NCBI GenBank assembly: GCA_024867545.1
Contig: JANFNE010000008.1
Location: 828,501-892,500 of the forward strand
Source: Phytopythium helicoides
Taxonomy: Eukaryota > Oomycota > Peronosporomycetes > Pythiales > Pythiaceae
Direction of reading: 5' to 3'
DNA: 64,000 nucleotides
Shown: positions 52,529-61,200 of the stretch, one piece after another
Layout of the letters: each line of letters begins with the position of its first letter
How positions within the stretch are numbered: the first letter of the stretch is position 1
Program-made: the position numbers and the translations under genes
The notes under the pieces: model-generated
What the model saw: only the letters and a program-made list of their open reading frames with translations
Told to the model about the DNA's origin: nothing
Database searches by the model: none

Positions 52529-54385
52529 CTATACTAACTCGCGCGGCCCGCCGTCGTCCGCGTACTCGTCGTCGGCCATGCCTGCCTCGCGCTTCAGCCA
52601 GTCCGTCACGTAGAACTTGCCCAGCGCGAACAACCGCAGGCGGTCCCCTCCGAACCGGTCCTCGTAGTGGTGGAACAGCCACTGCAGGATCTCGAGCTCT
52701 CCGGCGCTCGTCGCGTTGACGAATGCGCGCGACGAGCAGCCCTCGCTGCGTCGAGAGTGCAGGAACAAAAGGATCTCGAAGTGCCCACCAGCGGCAGCGC
52801 CATCCATCGCGCCAGTAGTGCAGCCCTCTGTCCTGTTCTCGTGCAGCCATTGCACCACCTCCAAGTGGCCGTGTGCGGCAGCGTCGTTCATAGCTCGGCG
52901 GGTGCACCCTTCTGCTCGATGGCTATGCAGCCACTGTACGACGCTCAAATGCCCACTGCCGGCCGCGCGGTCCATCGCGCTTGCTGTACAACCCTCTTCG
53001 CGATGAGTATCCAGCCACTGAACGACATCCAAGTGCCCGTTCGCGGCTGCGCCATCCATCGCATCTGTTGTGCAGCCTTCCTCGCGATGTGCGTGCAACC
53101 ACTGCACAATCTCGAGGTGCCCGTTCCTAGCCGCCAGGTTCATCGCGCTCCTGGTGCCGCCTTCGCTTCGGTTCGCGACCAGCCATTGCACGACATCTAG
53201 ATGCCCGGATCCAGCTGCCCAGTCTAGCGCTGCTGTCGTGCATCCTTCATGCCGATTCGCATCCAGCCACTTCACGATCTCGAGATGCCCGTACCACGCT
53301 GCGTAGTCCATCGCGCGCGTCAAGCATCCCTCATGCCTATTAATGTGCAGCCACTGCACAACATCCAGGAAGCCATGCTGTGCCGCCAAGTTCATCGCGT
53401 CCGTTGTGCAGCCCTCAGTGCGGTGCTCGTGCAGCCACTTGACGATGGTCAAGTGTCCGTTCCCCGCTGCTTGGTCCATAGCGTCGCCTGTGCATCCCTC
53501 GGAGCGGTGGGTGTGCAGCCACTGGACGACATCTAGATGTCCATTTGCAGCCGCCTTGTTCATGGCGGCGGCCCCGCAGTACGCCGAGTTCTCGTGCAGC
53601 CACTGCACGACGTGGAGGTGTCCGTTGGCGGCTGCGTCGTCCATGGGGATGGACGGGCAGGAGCTGAAGAGGTTGCGCCGCAGCCACTTGAGCACATCCA
53701 GGTGTCCGTTGCTGGCTGCGAGGACAGCCGCGTAGGGCGACCACTCGCCGCGCACCTCACAGAGCCACTTGACCATGGTGAGGTTCCCGTTGCGCGCGGC
53801 CTCCTCGAGCGTGACGAAGAACATGTGCGTGGGCGGGGGCGAGGCGTGCTGCTGCAGCCACGCGGCCACGTCGAGGTGGTTGTGCTTGCCGGCGTAGTAG
53901 AGCTCCTTGGCTCCCCAGAAGACGTCGACGCGCGCGGGCCCCGCCTCGCCCAGGCTGCGGTCGTGCAGCCACTGCAGCGCGCGCAGCTGTCCGTGCTTGG
54001 CGGCCTCCTCGACGGCGCGCGTGACGCGGCAGCCCGGGAAGCGGTCGACGAGCCACTGCATGGCGCCGATGTCTCCGCGCGCGGCGGCGAGCGCCATGGC
54101 GGTGGTGAAGCGCCACTGTCGGAAGAAGGCGTCGGGCGGCGGCTGCTGCCGCTCTCGCGCCGCCACGCGCTCCAGCAGGTGCGCCGCGAGCTCGGAGCGC
54201 CGCGCGCAGGCCGAGAAGAGCCCCCAGCGGCCCGAGCAGTCGAGAAAGTCGCTGACCAGCAGCGCCACGTGCGGCAGCGCGGCCACCACGGGCCGCGCGC
54301 GGCACACGACGAGCGCGCTGGTCAGCGGGGGCGCGGCCATCCACGGCGGCGGCGGCGGGCGGCGAATACGGGAGTGCGGCTGCAT
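52529..54385 (-). CDS. Ankyrin-repeat protein 2
   Basis: Single exon, 618 residues. The N-terminal ~75 residues (VVAALPHVALLVSDFLDCSG) may be an F-box-like or hydrophobic cap. From about residue 90 to 580 there are some 14 ankyrin repeats, very regular in the middle: GHLDVVQWLHTHRSEGCTGD, GHLTIVKWLHEHRTEGCTTD, GHLEIVQWLHAHREEGCTTD. The regularity at DNA level suggests recent repeat amplification. No catalytic domain. Relationship to ankyrin protein 1 is by repeat type. Probable interaction scaffold; partner unknown. Confidence 0.87.
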   Translation of the reverse strand: MQPHSRIRRPPPPPWMAAPPLTSALVVCRARPVVAALPHVALLVSDFLDCSGRWGLFSACARRSELAAHLLERVAARERQQPPPDAFFRQWRFTTAMALAAARGDIGAMQWLVDRFPGCRVTRAVEEAAKHGQLRALQWLHDRSLGEAGPARVDVFWGAKELYYAGKHNHLDVAAWLQQHASPPPTHMFFVTLEEAARNGNLTMVKWLCEVRGEWSPYAAVLAASNGHLDVLKWLRRNLFSSCPSIPMDDAAANGHLHVVQWLHENSAYCGAAAMNKAAANGHLDVVQWLHTHRSEGCTGDAMDQAAGNGHLTIVKWLHEHRTEGCTTDAMNLAAQHGFLDVVQWLHINRHEGCLTRAMDYAAWYGHLEIVKWLDANRHEGCTTAALDWAAGSGHLDVVQWLVANRSEGGTRSAMNLAARNGHLEIVQWLHAHREEGCTTDAMDGAAANGHLDVVQWLDTHREEGCTASAMDRAAGSGHLSVVQWLHSHRAEGCTRRAMNDAAAHGHLEVVQWLHENRTEGCTTGAMDGAAAGGHFEILLFLHSRRSEGCSSRAFVNATSAGELEILQWLFHHYEDRFGGDRLRLFALGKFYVTDWLKREAGMADDEYADDGGPRELV

Positions 54386-54585
54386 GTAGACGGGCGGGGG
54401 GGGGGAAGAAGCCGCGATTCGGTGGTCCTGATTGGCTGGATTTTGAAAGGGAGGGCCACCGCCCAGGTGGACCCACTGTTGGGGGCGCTATAAGGGGTCG
54501 CGACAAGTAAATCAGGGCTCGCTCTATGCAACGACAAATGAGGTGGTGGTGGTGGCGATAGGTACATCCTGGTCACCAGCGGCGA

Positions 54586-56594
54586 CTACAGCCCGCCCTC
54601 CAGCAAGTTGGCGGTCGCGAAGACGTTGCGCGGGTCCAGCGCGCGCTTGACGCCACGCAGCGCGGCCACCGCGGGCGGAGACACGGCGCGCGCCAGCCAC
54701 TCGCGCCGGTGCTTGCCCACGCCGTGGTGGTGCGAGAGCGCCGCGCCGTTGGCCACCATGGCGTCCACGGCGGCCTGCTCCGTCGCGCGGAAGAGCGCCA
54801 GCGGGTCGCGCACGCCAAAGTAGTTGACGCCGTAGTACACGTACACGCACACGCCCGTGGCGTACACCTGCGAGATGCGGCAGGCCACGAGCGGCGGCGC
54901 GATGACGCCGTGCTCGGCCGCCACGCCGTTGATGGCGCGCTTCACGTCGCGGCACAGCGCGCGCGCGTTGCTCCACGGCACGGAGCTCTCGAACGACTCG
55001 CTCAGGAAGTAGTAGTCGAGCGCGAAGTCGCGCAGGTACGCGATCAGGTACGTCAGGTAGTAGCCGCGCTTGCCGTTATCCGACCCGCCAGGCAGCCCGC
55101 CATGCCGCTTGGCGATCGCCTGCAGCGTCGCCTGCTGCGCCGCCACCTCCTCGCGCGTGCCCTCCATGACCACGGTCGCGGCGCACATACTGTCGACCTG
55201 GAAGCCGCGGACCTTGGTGACGTACGCCTTCTTGGCGTAGTCGATCACGCTCGTCGATGGCGCGGTCGTGGTCGACGGCTTCAGCACCTGCCCGAGCTGG
55301 AACTGCGTGTTGTCCATGAGGCGAAGCGAGGCCGGCATGCAGTTAGAGCGCGTGGCCTCGTGCAGCATCGCCAGTCCGCTCGCAAAGTCGGGGAAGATGA
55401 ACGAGTCGTACACCTGGCAGTGCGGCACGTAGGAGACGCGCAACGTGACCTCAGTCACGATGCCTAGCGTGCCCTCCGAGCCCAACAGCATCTCCTGGAC
55501 GTCAGGGCCCATGCTCACTCTCGGTGCGTCCGCAGCGCGACAGAGCGTGCCCTGCGCGGTCACGGCCTTAATATTGACGACGAGGTCCTCGATATTGCCG
55601 TACCGGTTCTTCTTCATTCCCGAGGCGCGCGTAGAGACCCAGCCGCCGAGCGTCGAGAACTCCCAGGAGTCCGGCTCATGACCCAGCGTGAGCCCAGTGA
55701 GCGCCAGGCGGTCGTGCAGGTCGAGCCCGGTGGCTCCCGCCTCGACGGTGACGAGCAGGTTCTCCTTGTCAATGCGGAGGATGCGTGTCATGTTGCCCAT
55801 GTCCACCGAGACGATCGCGCGGCGCTCGGTCGGGTTGCAGTCGAGCGCGTTGGTGACGCTGTGAGCAGCAGCAAACGGGTTAGTAGACTGCAGTTGGTCC
55901 CTGTCATGGGGTTGTGGACGCACTTGGTGCCGCCGCCGAAGGGAAAGAGGCAGATGCGGTCGCTGCGCTCGACCGCGAGCTTGACGAGCGCCTCGACGTC
56001 CGCGTGGCTGGCGGGCCACACGACGGCGTCGGGCACGCGGTCGATCTCTCGCTTGTGGCGCAGGCGGAAGACATCCTCGCACGTCTGTCCGTGTCCGTGG
56101 CGCACGCGCTCTTCAATCTCTCGGCTGGCGCGCAGACCTCTTTCGGCCACGAGCGCCAGGAACTCGTCGAGCGCGCCGTCGTCTGCGCGCGCGTACGGCG
56201 ACTCGTGCAGCACGTGCAGCTCCTCGGCCGCGAGCACCGCCGCGGGGCTGCGGCGCGCGGGGGAGAGCCCGATCGTGCGCTCGGCCCACGGCAGCAGCAG
56301 CGGCAGCAGCCGCTTGTGCGGCGCGCCCGGCGCGGCGGCGGGGAAGATGTCCGGGTAGCGGTCGCCGCTGACCTCGATGACGCCGTCGGCGTTGACGAAC
56401 ATGCGCGTGTCGCGGAAGCCCCAGCCGTTCCAGCGCGTGGCGTCGCTGCGCGCGGCCAGCGGGCGCGGCGCGAGCGCGGAGGAGGCGGCGGACGCGGCCA
56501 GCGCCTGCGCGGGGGCCTTGCCGGCCGACAGGTGGCCCACGAGCGCCCGCATGCGCGCCACGCAGGGCTGCGGCGACGGCGGCGGATGCTCCAT
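54586..56594 (-). CDS. Alkyldihydroxyacetonephosphate synthase (peroxisomal)
   Basis: Exon 1 is 56594-55924 and exon 2 is 55858-54586; 65-nt intron (gtgcgt...cag) in phase 2; 647 residues. The FAD-binding PCMH domain shows LFPFGGGTNVTNALDC, DSWEFSTLGGWVSTRASGMK and MLLGSEGTLGIVTEVTLRVS. The C-terminal active-site motif is LSHHHGVGKHRREWL. RMRALVGHL at residues 14-22 matches the PTS2 pattern of the human enzyme (RLRVLSGHL). The enzyme swaps the acyl chain of acyl-DHAP for a fatty alcohol, the first ether-bond step of plasmalogen synthesis in peroxisomes. Its substrate acyl-DHAP derives from DHAP, the same metabolite used by the GPDH at 24320. Assignment is firm. Confidence 0.95.
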
Positions 56595-57859
56595 GGCGGA
56601 TCGCGAACTGACGCTGGCGGACTCCGGCGCGGGAGTTGACTTGAAGTTTGTATGGATTGGAGGGAGGGCCAGGAGAGTCTTCAGACCTCTGCACCGGACT
56701 GGAGGAGCCACGCGCCGACCGACAACTTCAACACACCAGATTGCTCACTCACGACATGACGCAGCTACAGATGGCGCTGCGCTCGACTGGAGCGACTGCA
56801 GCTTCGCGAAGGAACTCCTCCCTCCGAAGACTGCGAGAAGCCTCTGAACGACATAGAACCGGTCGCCTTTGCGGCGTCACAACGAATGCAGCCTTGGGCT
56901 GACGCTGCCTCCAGCCCGTTGGTTGACTGCACGCGGCCACGGGGTCACCCATCAGACACATGGATATGCCAAGCCCATACAAACGCTGGTTTTGCTGTTG
57001 GTCTCAAGCATAAGCAGAACGTCTTGCACGTGCGACGACGCACTGCATGGTCGACATCAGGGCTCTAGACTTGTTGACACTAATGGCTGTGTGAATCTCG
57101 GGCACGTCGTCTTGTCGAGCATCTAGGTGGGTGGGTCATTTGTTGTGGGCGTAGTATTATTTGTGCAGGATAGGAGTGGCTCCACCGTTCATCGTCTGGA
57201 GACGTGTTGATGTGGAGAATCGAATCCTAGCAGATGGAGGACATTTGGAGCCAAGAAGGAGCGCCCTTATGCGGTAGTGAACTCCATGGTCAATGAAGAG
57301 AGCTCGGGCATCGACTATCTCGAGGTCGATCAAGAGATTGCAGTGCTAGTGATATACATTGGCGTCAGCAAGCATGTTGCTCCCAGGGTCATCAGCGCGG
57401 TTTCAACGCAGAGTAACAATAACAAATTGTACTTCAGCTGAGTATGTGAATACCTCAAATCAAGAGAGGCAGCTCCTTTGCTGTTGCAGTTAAAAACACG
57501 CCAAAAATTCACTGAGTATAACGGTTACGTGGCGCTAGTGGTATGTCACGCGGTATACTCTGAGGTTAAGCTGCAGGGTTGCTGGGTAATGGCTGGGTGG
57601 GTAACCACCTGGATATTATCAGGGTCGATTTCTCTGATTCTTGGTTCGAGTGATCCTGGAGTGATAACTACTGGCCCACCGGGGTAGTAGCACGGCTTCG
57701 GTTGATCCTGCTGGGGTGATGGGGAGTTGGTTTCAGTTACATTCGTACGACATAACGTTGTTCTCAGCCAAGCAAAAGTTGTTGGATTTCTTCTAAACAT
57801 CTCATTCTTCAATTTTTCGCGCGGAGTCAAGACCTCAAGTGGTAACGACAGCGACGACT
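56595..57859. other. Intergenic, nothing recognised
   Basis: About 1.26 kb, GC falling from left to right, without a supportable gene or clear repeat. Confidence 0.4.
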
Positions 57860-58597
57860 ATGGATCAAGCCGAGGAGCAACGACAGCAGCAACCAGAGAA
57901 GGAGGAAAGCGTCGCCACGGGCAACAACGTCTCGCATGCATGTGTGTATGGGACTGTCCGCGAAATCATTCGTCTCCAAGACTCCACTTTTGAGCTCACC
58001 GACGAGCTCACTGATGAGTTTGAGCGAATTATTGGTGTAAACCATACAGGGCAGCATGGTTTGACGAAGGCCGAAGTTGAGCGACTCTTCGAGTTCTTGG
58101 TCAGTCGAGGAAGGAACAATCTCTTGAAACCCAACGTCTACACGGGGGACATGGTTGGGCCTCCCGCAATCGCCCTCTCGGTGAACAAGAAGTCCGGCAT
58201 TTACTTCATTGGGACCATCGATTCGTTGCGTCGTGCTCATTGCTGTGTACTCCACGTCGTCGAGAAACACATGTCGATCCAGGCCACGGTGTACGAGAAC
58301 GGCGCTTCCACGGGCCTTGGTAACTATCCATCAGCTGCCCAGATTCTTTGGGTGCGTGAGTGTGTTCCAACCGTGGGACGAGTTAGTATCGACCAGCCCA
58401 GAACTACCGAGTCCGAGACTATGCCAGAGCGTGGAGTGAAGCGCACCCAGTCGAGCAAAAACAACCGTATCCGGTTCAAGCGGTCACGCATTGTTCGAGA
58501 GGTGAATGCGTTGGCCGCGCAAGCTACGGCGCTTGTCGCCTACTTGGCTGGTTGTGACGAAGATAGCAACACCGAATCCGAGGAGGTGGAGCTCTAA
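57860..58597 (+). CDS. Orphan protein, 245 aa, unknown
   Basis: Single exon from MDQAEEQRQQQPEKEE. Hydrophilic N-terminus, a globular middle (GTVREIIRLQDSTFELTDEL, VGPPAIALSVNKKSGIYFIG, AHCCVLHVVEKHMSIQATVY), a basic segment (NNRIRFKRSRIVREVNALAA) and an acidic end (CDEDSNTESEEVEL). No family recognised. Codon choice is less GC3-biased than in nearby genes and the surroundings are gene-poor, so it may be a mobile-element remnant or a lineage-specific gene. Confidence 0.5.
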   Translation: MDQAEEQRQQQPEKEESVATGNNVSHACVYGTVREIIRLQDSTFELTDELTDEFERIIGVNHTGQHGLTKAEVERLFEFLVSRGRNNLLKPNVYTGDMVGPPAIALSVNKKSGIYFIGTIDSLRRAHCCVLHVVEKHMSIQATVYENGASTGLGNYPSAAQILWVRECVPTVGRVSIDQPRTTESETMPERGVKRTQSSKNNRIRFKRSRIVREVNALAAQATALVAYLAGCDEDSNTESEEVEL

Positions 58598-59845
58598 GAC
58601 GTCAGATGGGAGATCCCTAGTCCCTGTGAGTCCGAGACATCTGTGCGGCGTGGGCACTACATGAAAACCGATGTCATTGAGGGAGATAAGACAGTATCTC
58701 GTAATGTCTGTAATGCAGCTCATCATGAGAAGGAGTCCTTTGACGTCCCGAGTTACACAGCGTTAACCAAGAAGAGACTGCTACAACGATCATAGACACT
58801 GTGGATAACTTGCCAAATACCTCACTGGTGCTGTGCAAGTATTATGTGGTCAGACCTTGTGGCCGTCATTAGTCGAGTTGCAGGTTACACGACAGCACGT
58901 TCACTACACACAACGACAATTACAACTGGCCCATGGACAACTCCTCATCCTTACACCAGCACCCATCACTACTCGCCAGTTTGTCTCGCATGACCAACGC
59001 ATTAGCATGTCTTTTTGTACAATTACGCACATCTAATTCGCTGACAACGGTCACCCTTAATCGATCACACTGGCATGTGTTGATCGCTTGCTTGTGGTCA
59101 TTTCACAGTAGTTCTCGATTGAGTACTCCCGCTAGTCTTCGCTTCCAGGTACCTTTGTCTTCGTTCTTCATCACGTTCCATTACTCGGCCTTCACAAAAA
59201 TTGCCTTCGGTTCGCTCAAGATTTCTGTGAGTTAACGTCTTTGGGTAGGATGTCTCAATGCTAACTTTCAGCTCTGGGTCCAACGTGAGTTTCAGGAAAC
59301 GAGTGTGAACATCACCAACATATCGACAAGTCGCACAGTGCCTCAAGACCATTATTCGGTCTAGGTAGTAGTAAGAAAATAAAAACAGCATATCAAGTAT
59401 GTGCTGAGTTGTCAGCAGCTTTTGTACATGAATATTTGGGCACGAAGGTTGTGAGGATGGAGTTGGTGGATGTAACGGAGTAGACGGTATGCGTCATGGA
59501 AGCCGCGCGTGCAAATGCGGTAGTGATGGGTCCGTCACCTTGGTGTGTATGTCAGTGAAGTGCATTTGTGACAACAGCCGGGTTTCCTTTCTGTTTCGTA
59601 CCCTAGGTCAACACAGCCAGTATCAGTGGTGAAGCGTGTCCTTTCTTTACAATGCTCTCATCACATGATTGAAGTGTATCTATGATCACCTCATTGATCG
59701 GCACCGAGTCTGTCCTGTTTGTGTAGTGTTGATGTGATGGCTGCAGTCCTTGTTTTGCGTGTTGGTGCGGTTAGGGTTGTGTGTTTGACTTGATGTTTGT
59801 ATGTGGTGTGACGTGGTTGGGTAGGTGTACTCGAGATGAGTAGAT
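58598..59845. other. Intergenic, nothing recognised
   Basis: About 1.25 kb of AT-richer sequence upstream of the 5S gene; only short chance frames. Confidence 0.4.
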
Positions 59846-59964
59846 GTAGACGGCCATCTTAGGCTGAGAACACCGTATCCCGTTCGCTCTGCGAAGTTAA
59901 GCAGCCTCAAGCTCGGGTAGTACTCGGGTGGGTGACCACCGGGGAAGTCCGGGTGCTGTCTACT
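59846..59964 (+). rRNA. 5S ribosomal RNA
   Basis: About 119 nt from GTAGACGGCCATCTTAGGC to GTGCTGTCTACT. The ends pair (GTAGAC/GTCTAC). Conserved internal parts are GAACACCGTATCCCGTTCG and GCGAAGTTAAGCAGCCTC, and the 3' control region GGGTGGGTGACCACC is present. A T-rich pol III terminator (ctcttttcc) follows immediately. Confidence 0.97.
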
Positions 59965-59971
59965 CTTTTCC
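59965..59971 (+). terminator. Pol III terminator of the 5S gene
   Basis: A TTTT run lies directly after the 5S 3' end and is followed by more T-rich sequence. Confidence 0.7.
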
Positions 59972-60163
59972 TTCTTTTACTTCTTTTGCTTCTTTTGCTT
60001 TTGGATTGATACCTATCTCACATCCCTTTTGCACCTATTCATACGCATACACACGCATGGCAACGCGAAACAAACGCATGCAAGCACAACATATAGATGA
60101 GTCTGCAAAACACCAAATACACACATATACATGTGTTTGTGTCGAAAATGGCAAAAACAAAAA

Positions 60164-60239
60164 CACCCCCTGTGGGGTTTGAACCAGTGACCAACTGATC
60201 ATCAAACAGAAGCATTACCGACTGAGCCAGTACAACGCT
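60164..60239 (-). pseudogene. tRNA-like element A (degenerate)
   Basis: On the minus strand it has an A-box-like TGGCTCAGTCGG and a B box GGTTCAAACCC, followed by T runs (gtttttgttttt). The anticodon loop reads TTGATGA, which would be GAT (Ile). The acceptor stem AGCGTTG has no partner, and the D and T stems are broken. It resembles a decayed tRNA with pol III promoter boxes kept. Confidence 0.6.
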
Positions 60240-60549
60240 ATCCGCACACCCATTCACAAACACATGACAAACCTGTCATACACACCAATCATCACGACAC
60301 AAATACAAACAGCACTGTCATTCGCTTCTCATGCATTAAACACAAACACAATAGCCTATAGTTTATGCTGACACTGTTTTTGAATCGATACGCATGATGA
60401 CAACACGTATAGAGACGCCCCCTTTAGTGTCGTGTTTGGGTCCCTTCTCTTTTGTGTTTGTGTCTTCGTAAAGCCTTCTCACGTTAAAGAACAAACAGCG
60501 AGACATGAATCCACATAAGCAATGACGTTTGGATTGTGTTTGATAAAAA
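60240..60549. other. CA-rich spacer in the tRNA-like array
   Basis: Low-complexity A/C-rich spacer. Spacers between elements share diverged blocks (for example aaccagtcgttttggtatgc near 60958 and aaccaatcgttcccggcgtgc near 60693), suggesting an old tandem array of about 300-nt units. Confidence 0.5.
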
Positions 60550-60620
60550 TGACAACAACGGGAATCGAACCCGTGACCTCTGGGTTCGAAACCCAATCAC
60601 ATACCACTGCACCAAACGGC
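60550..60620 (-). pseudogene. tRNA-like element B, anticodon TCG-like
   Basis: Minus strand: A box TGGTGCAGTGG, anticodon arm TTGGG-TTTCGAA-CCCAG (anticodon TCG, Arg), variable AGGTC, T arm ACGGG-TTCGATT-CCCGT and terminator TTTTT. The 3' half is a perfect tRNA, but the 5' GCCGTTT cannot pair with 3' TGTTGTC and the D stem does not form. It could be a pseudogene or chimeric tRNA-like RNA. Confidence 0.65.
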
Positions 60621-60814
60621 ACACATCACATTGCACACAAAACATCACATACAAATACAACACAACGCAATCGAAACCGATCAACAAACAACAACCAATC
60701 GTTCCCGGCGTGCTCCCATCTTGTATGTGTGCTTACACAACACCCACACGTCAACACACAAAAGCACGCATCCCTCCGAGTTGCCGTCTAAAAGAAAACG
60801 CAACATGCAAAAAG

Positions 60815-60885
60815 TGGCAACAGCGGGGTTTGAACCCGTGACCTCTCGATTGGAAAGTGAACACTAAACCACTACACCATTTGGC
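60815..60885 (-). pseudogene. tRNA-like element C, anticodon TCC-like
   Basis: Minus strand: A box TGGTGTAGTGG, loop TTTCCAA (anticodon TCC, Gly), B box GGTTCAAACCC, terminator CTTTTT. The anticodon stem pairs only in its outer three positions; the acceptor and D stems fail. The 5' (TGCCAAATGG) and 3' (TTGCCACTTTTTGC) flanks are shared with element D. Confidence 0.6.
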
Positions 60886-61129
60886 ATATGAAATCAAACA
60901 AACAAACACACACATATACAAACACATCAAACACATCAAACACAAACAACACACACCAACCAGTCGTTTTGGTATGCTCTCATCACATGTGCGTGCTCTC
61001 ACTACACTTGCACACAACCACACAAAAGGACAACTCTCTCTGCCTTATAGTTTAAAAGATATACCATTGCCATTTTATAAACACGCTGTTACAGGCAAAG
61101 CGTTTATAATAGATTGAGCTTGCAAAAAG

Positions 61130-61200
61130 TGGCAGCGGTGGGGCTTGAACCACCGACCACTGGGTTGGAGTGCACGCACTTTACCACTAAGCCAAATGGC
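61130..61200 (-). pseudogene. tRNA-like element D
   Basis: Minus strand: A box TGGCTTAGTGG with a workable D stem (GCTT/AAGT), a B-box-like GGTTCAAGCCC within a 6-bp T stem (CGGTGG/CCACCG) but an 8-nt loop, terminator CTTTTT. The acceptor stem does not pair and the anticodon loop (CCAACCC) lacks U33. Confidence 0.55.

Noticed and set aside
53537..54493. Plus-strand 318-codon ORF over ankyrin protein 2
   Set aside because: Antisense reflection of the regular ankyrin repeats.
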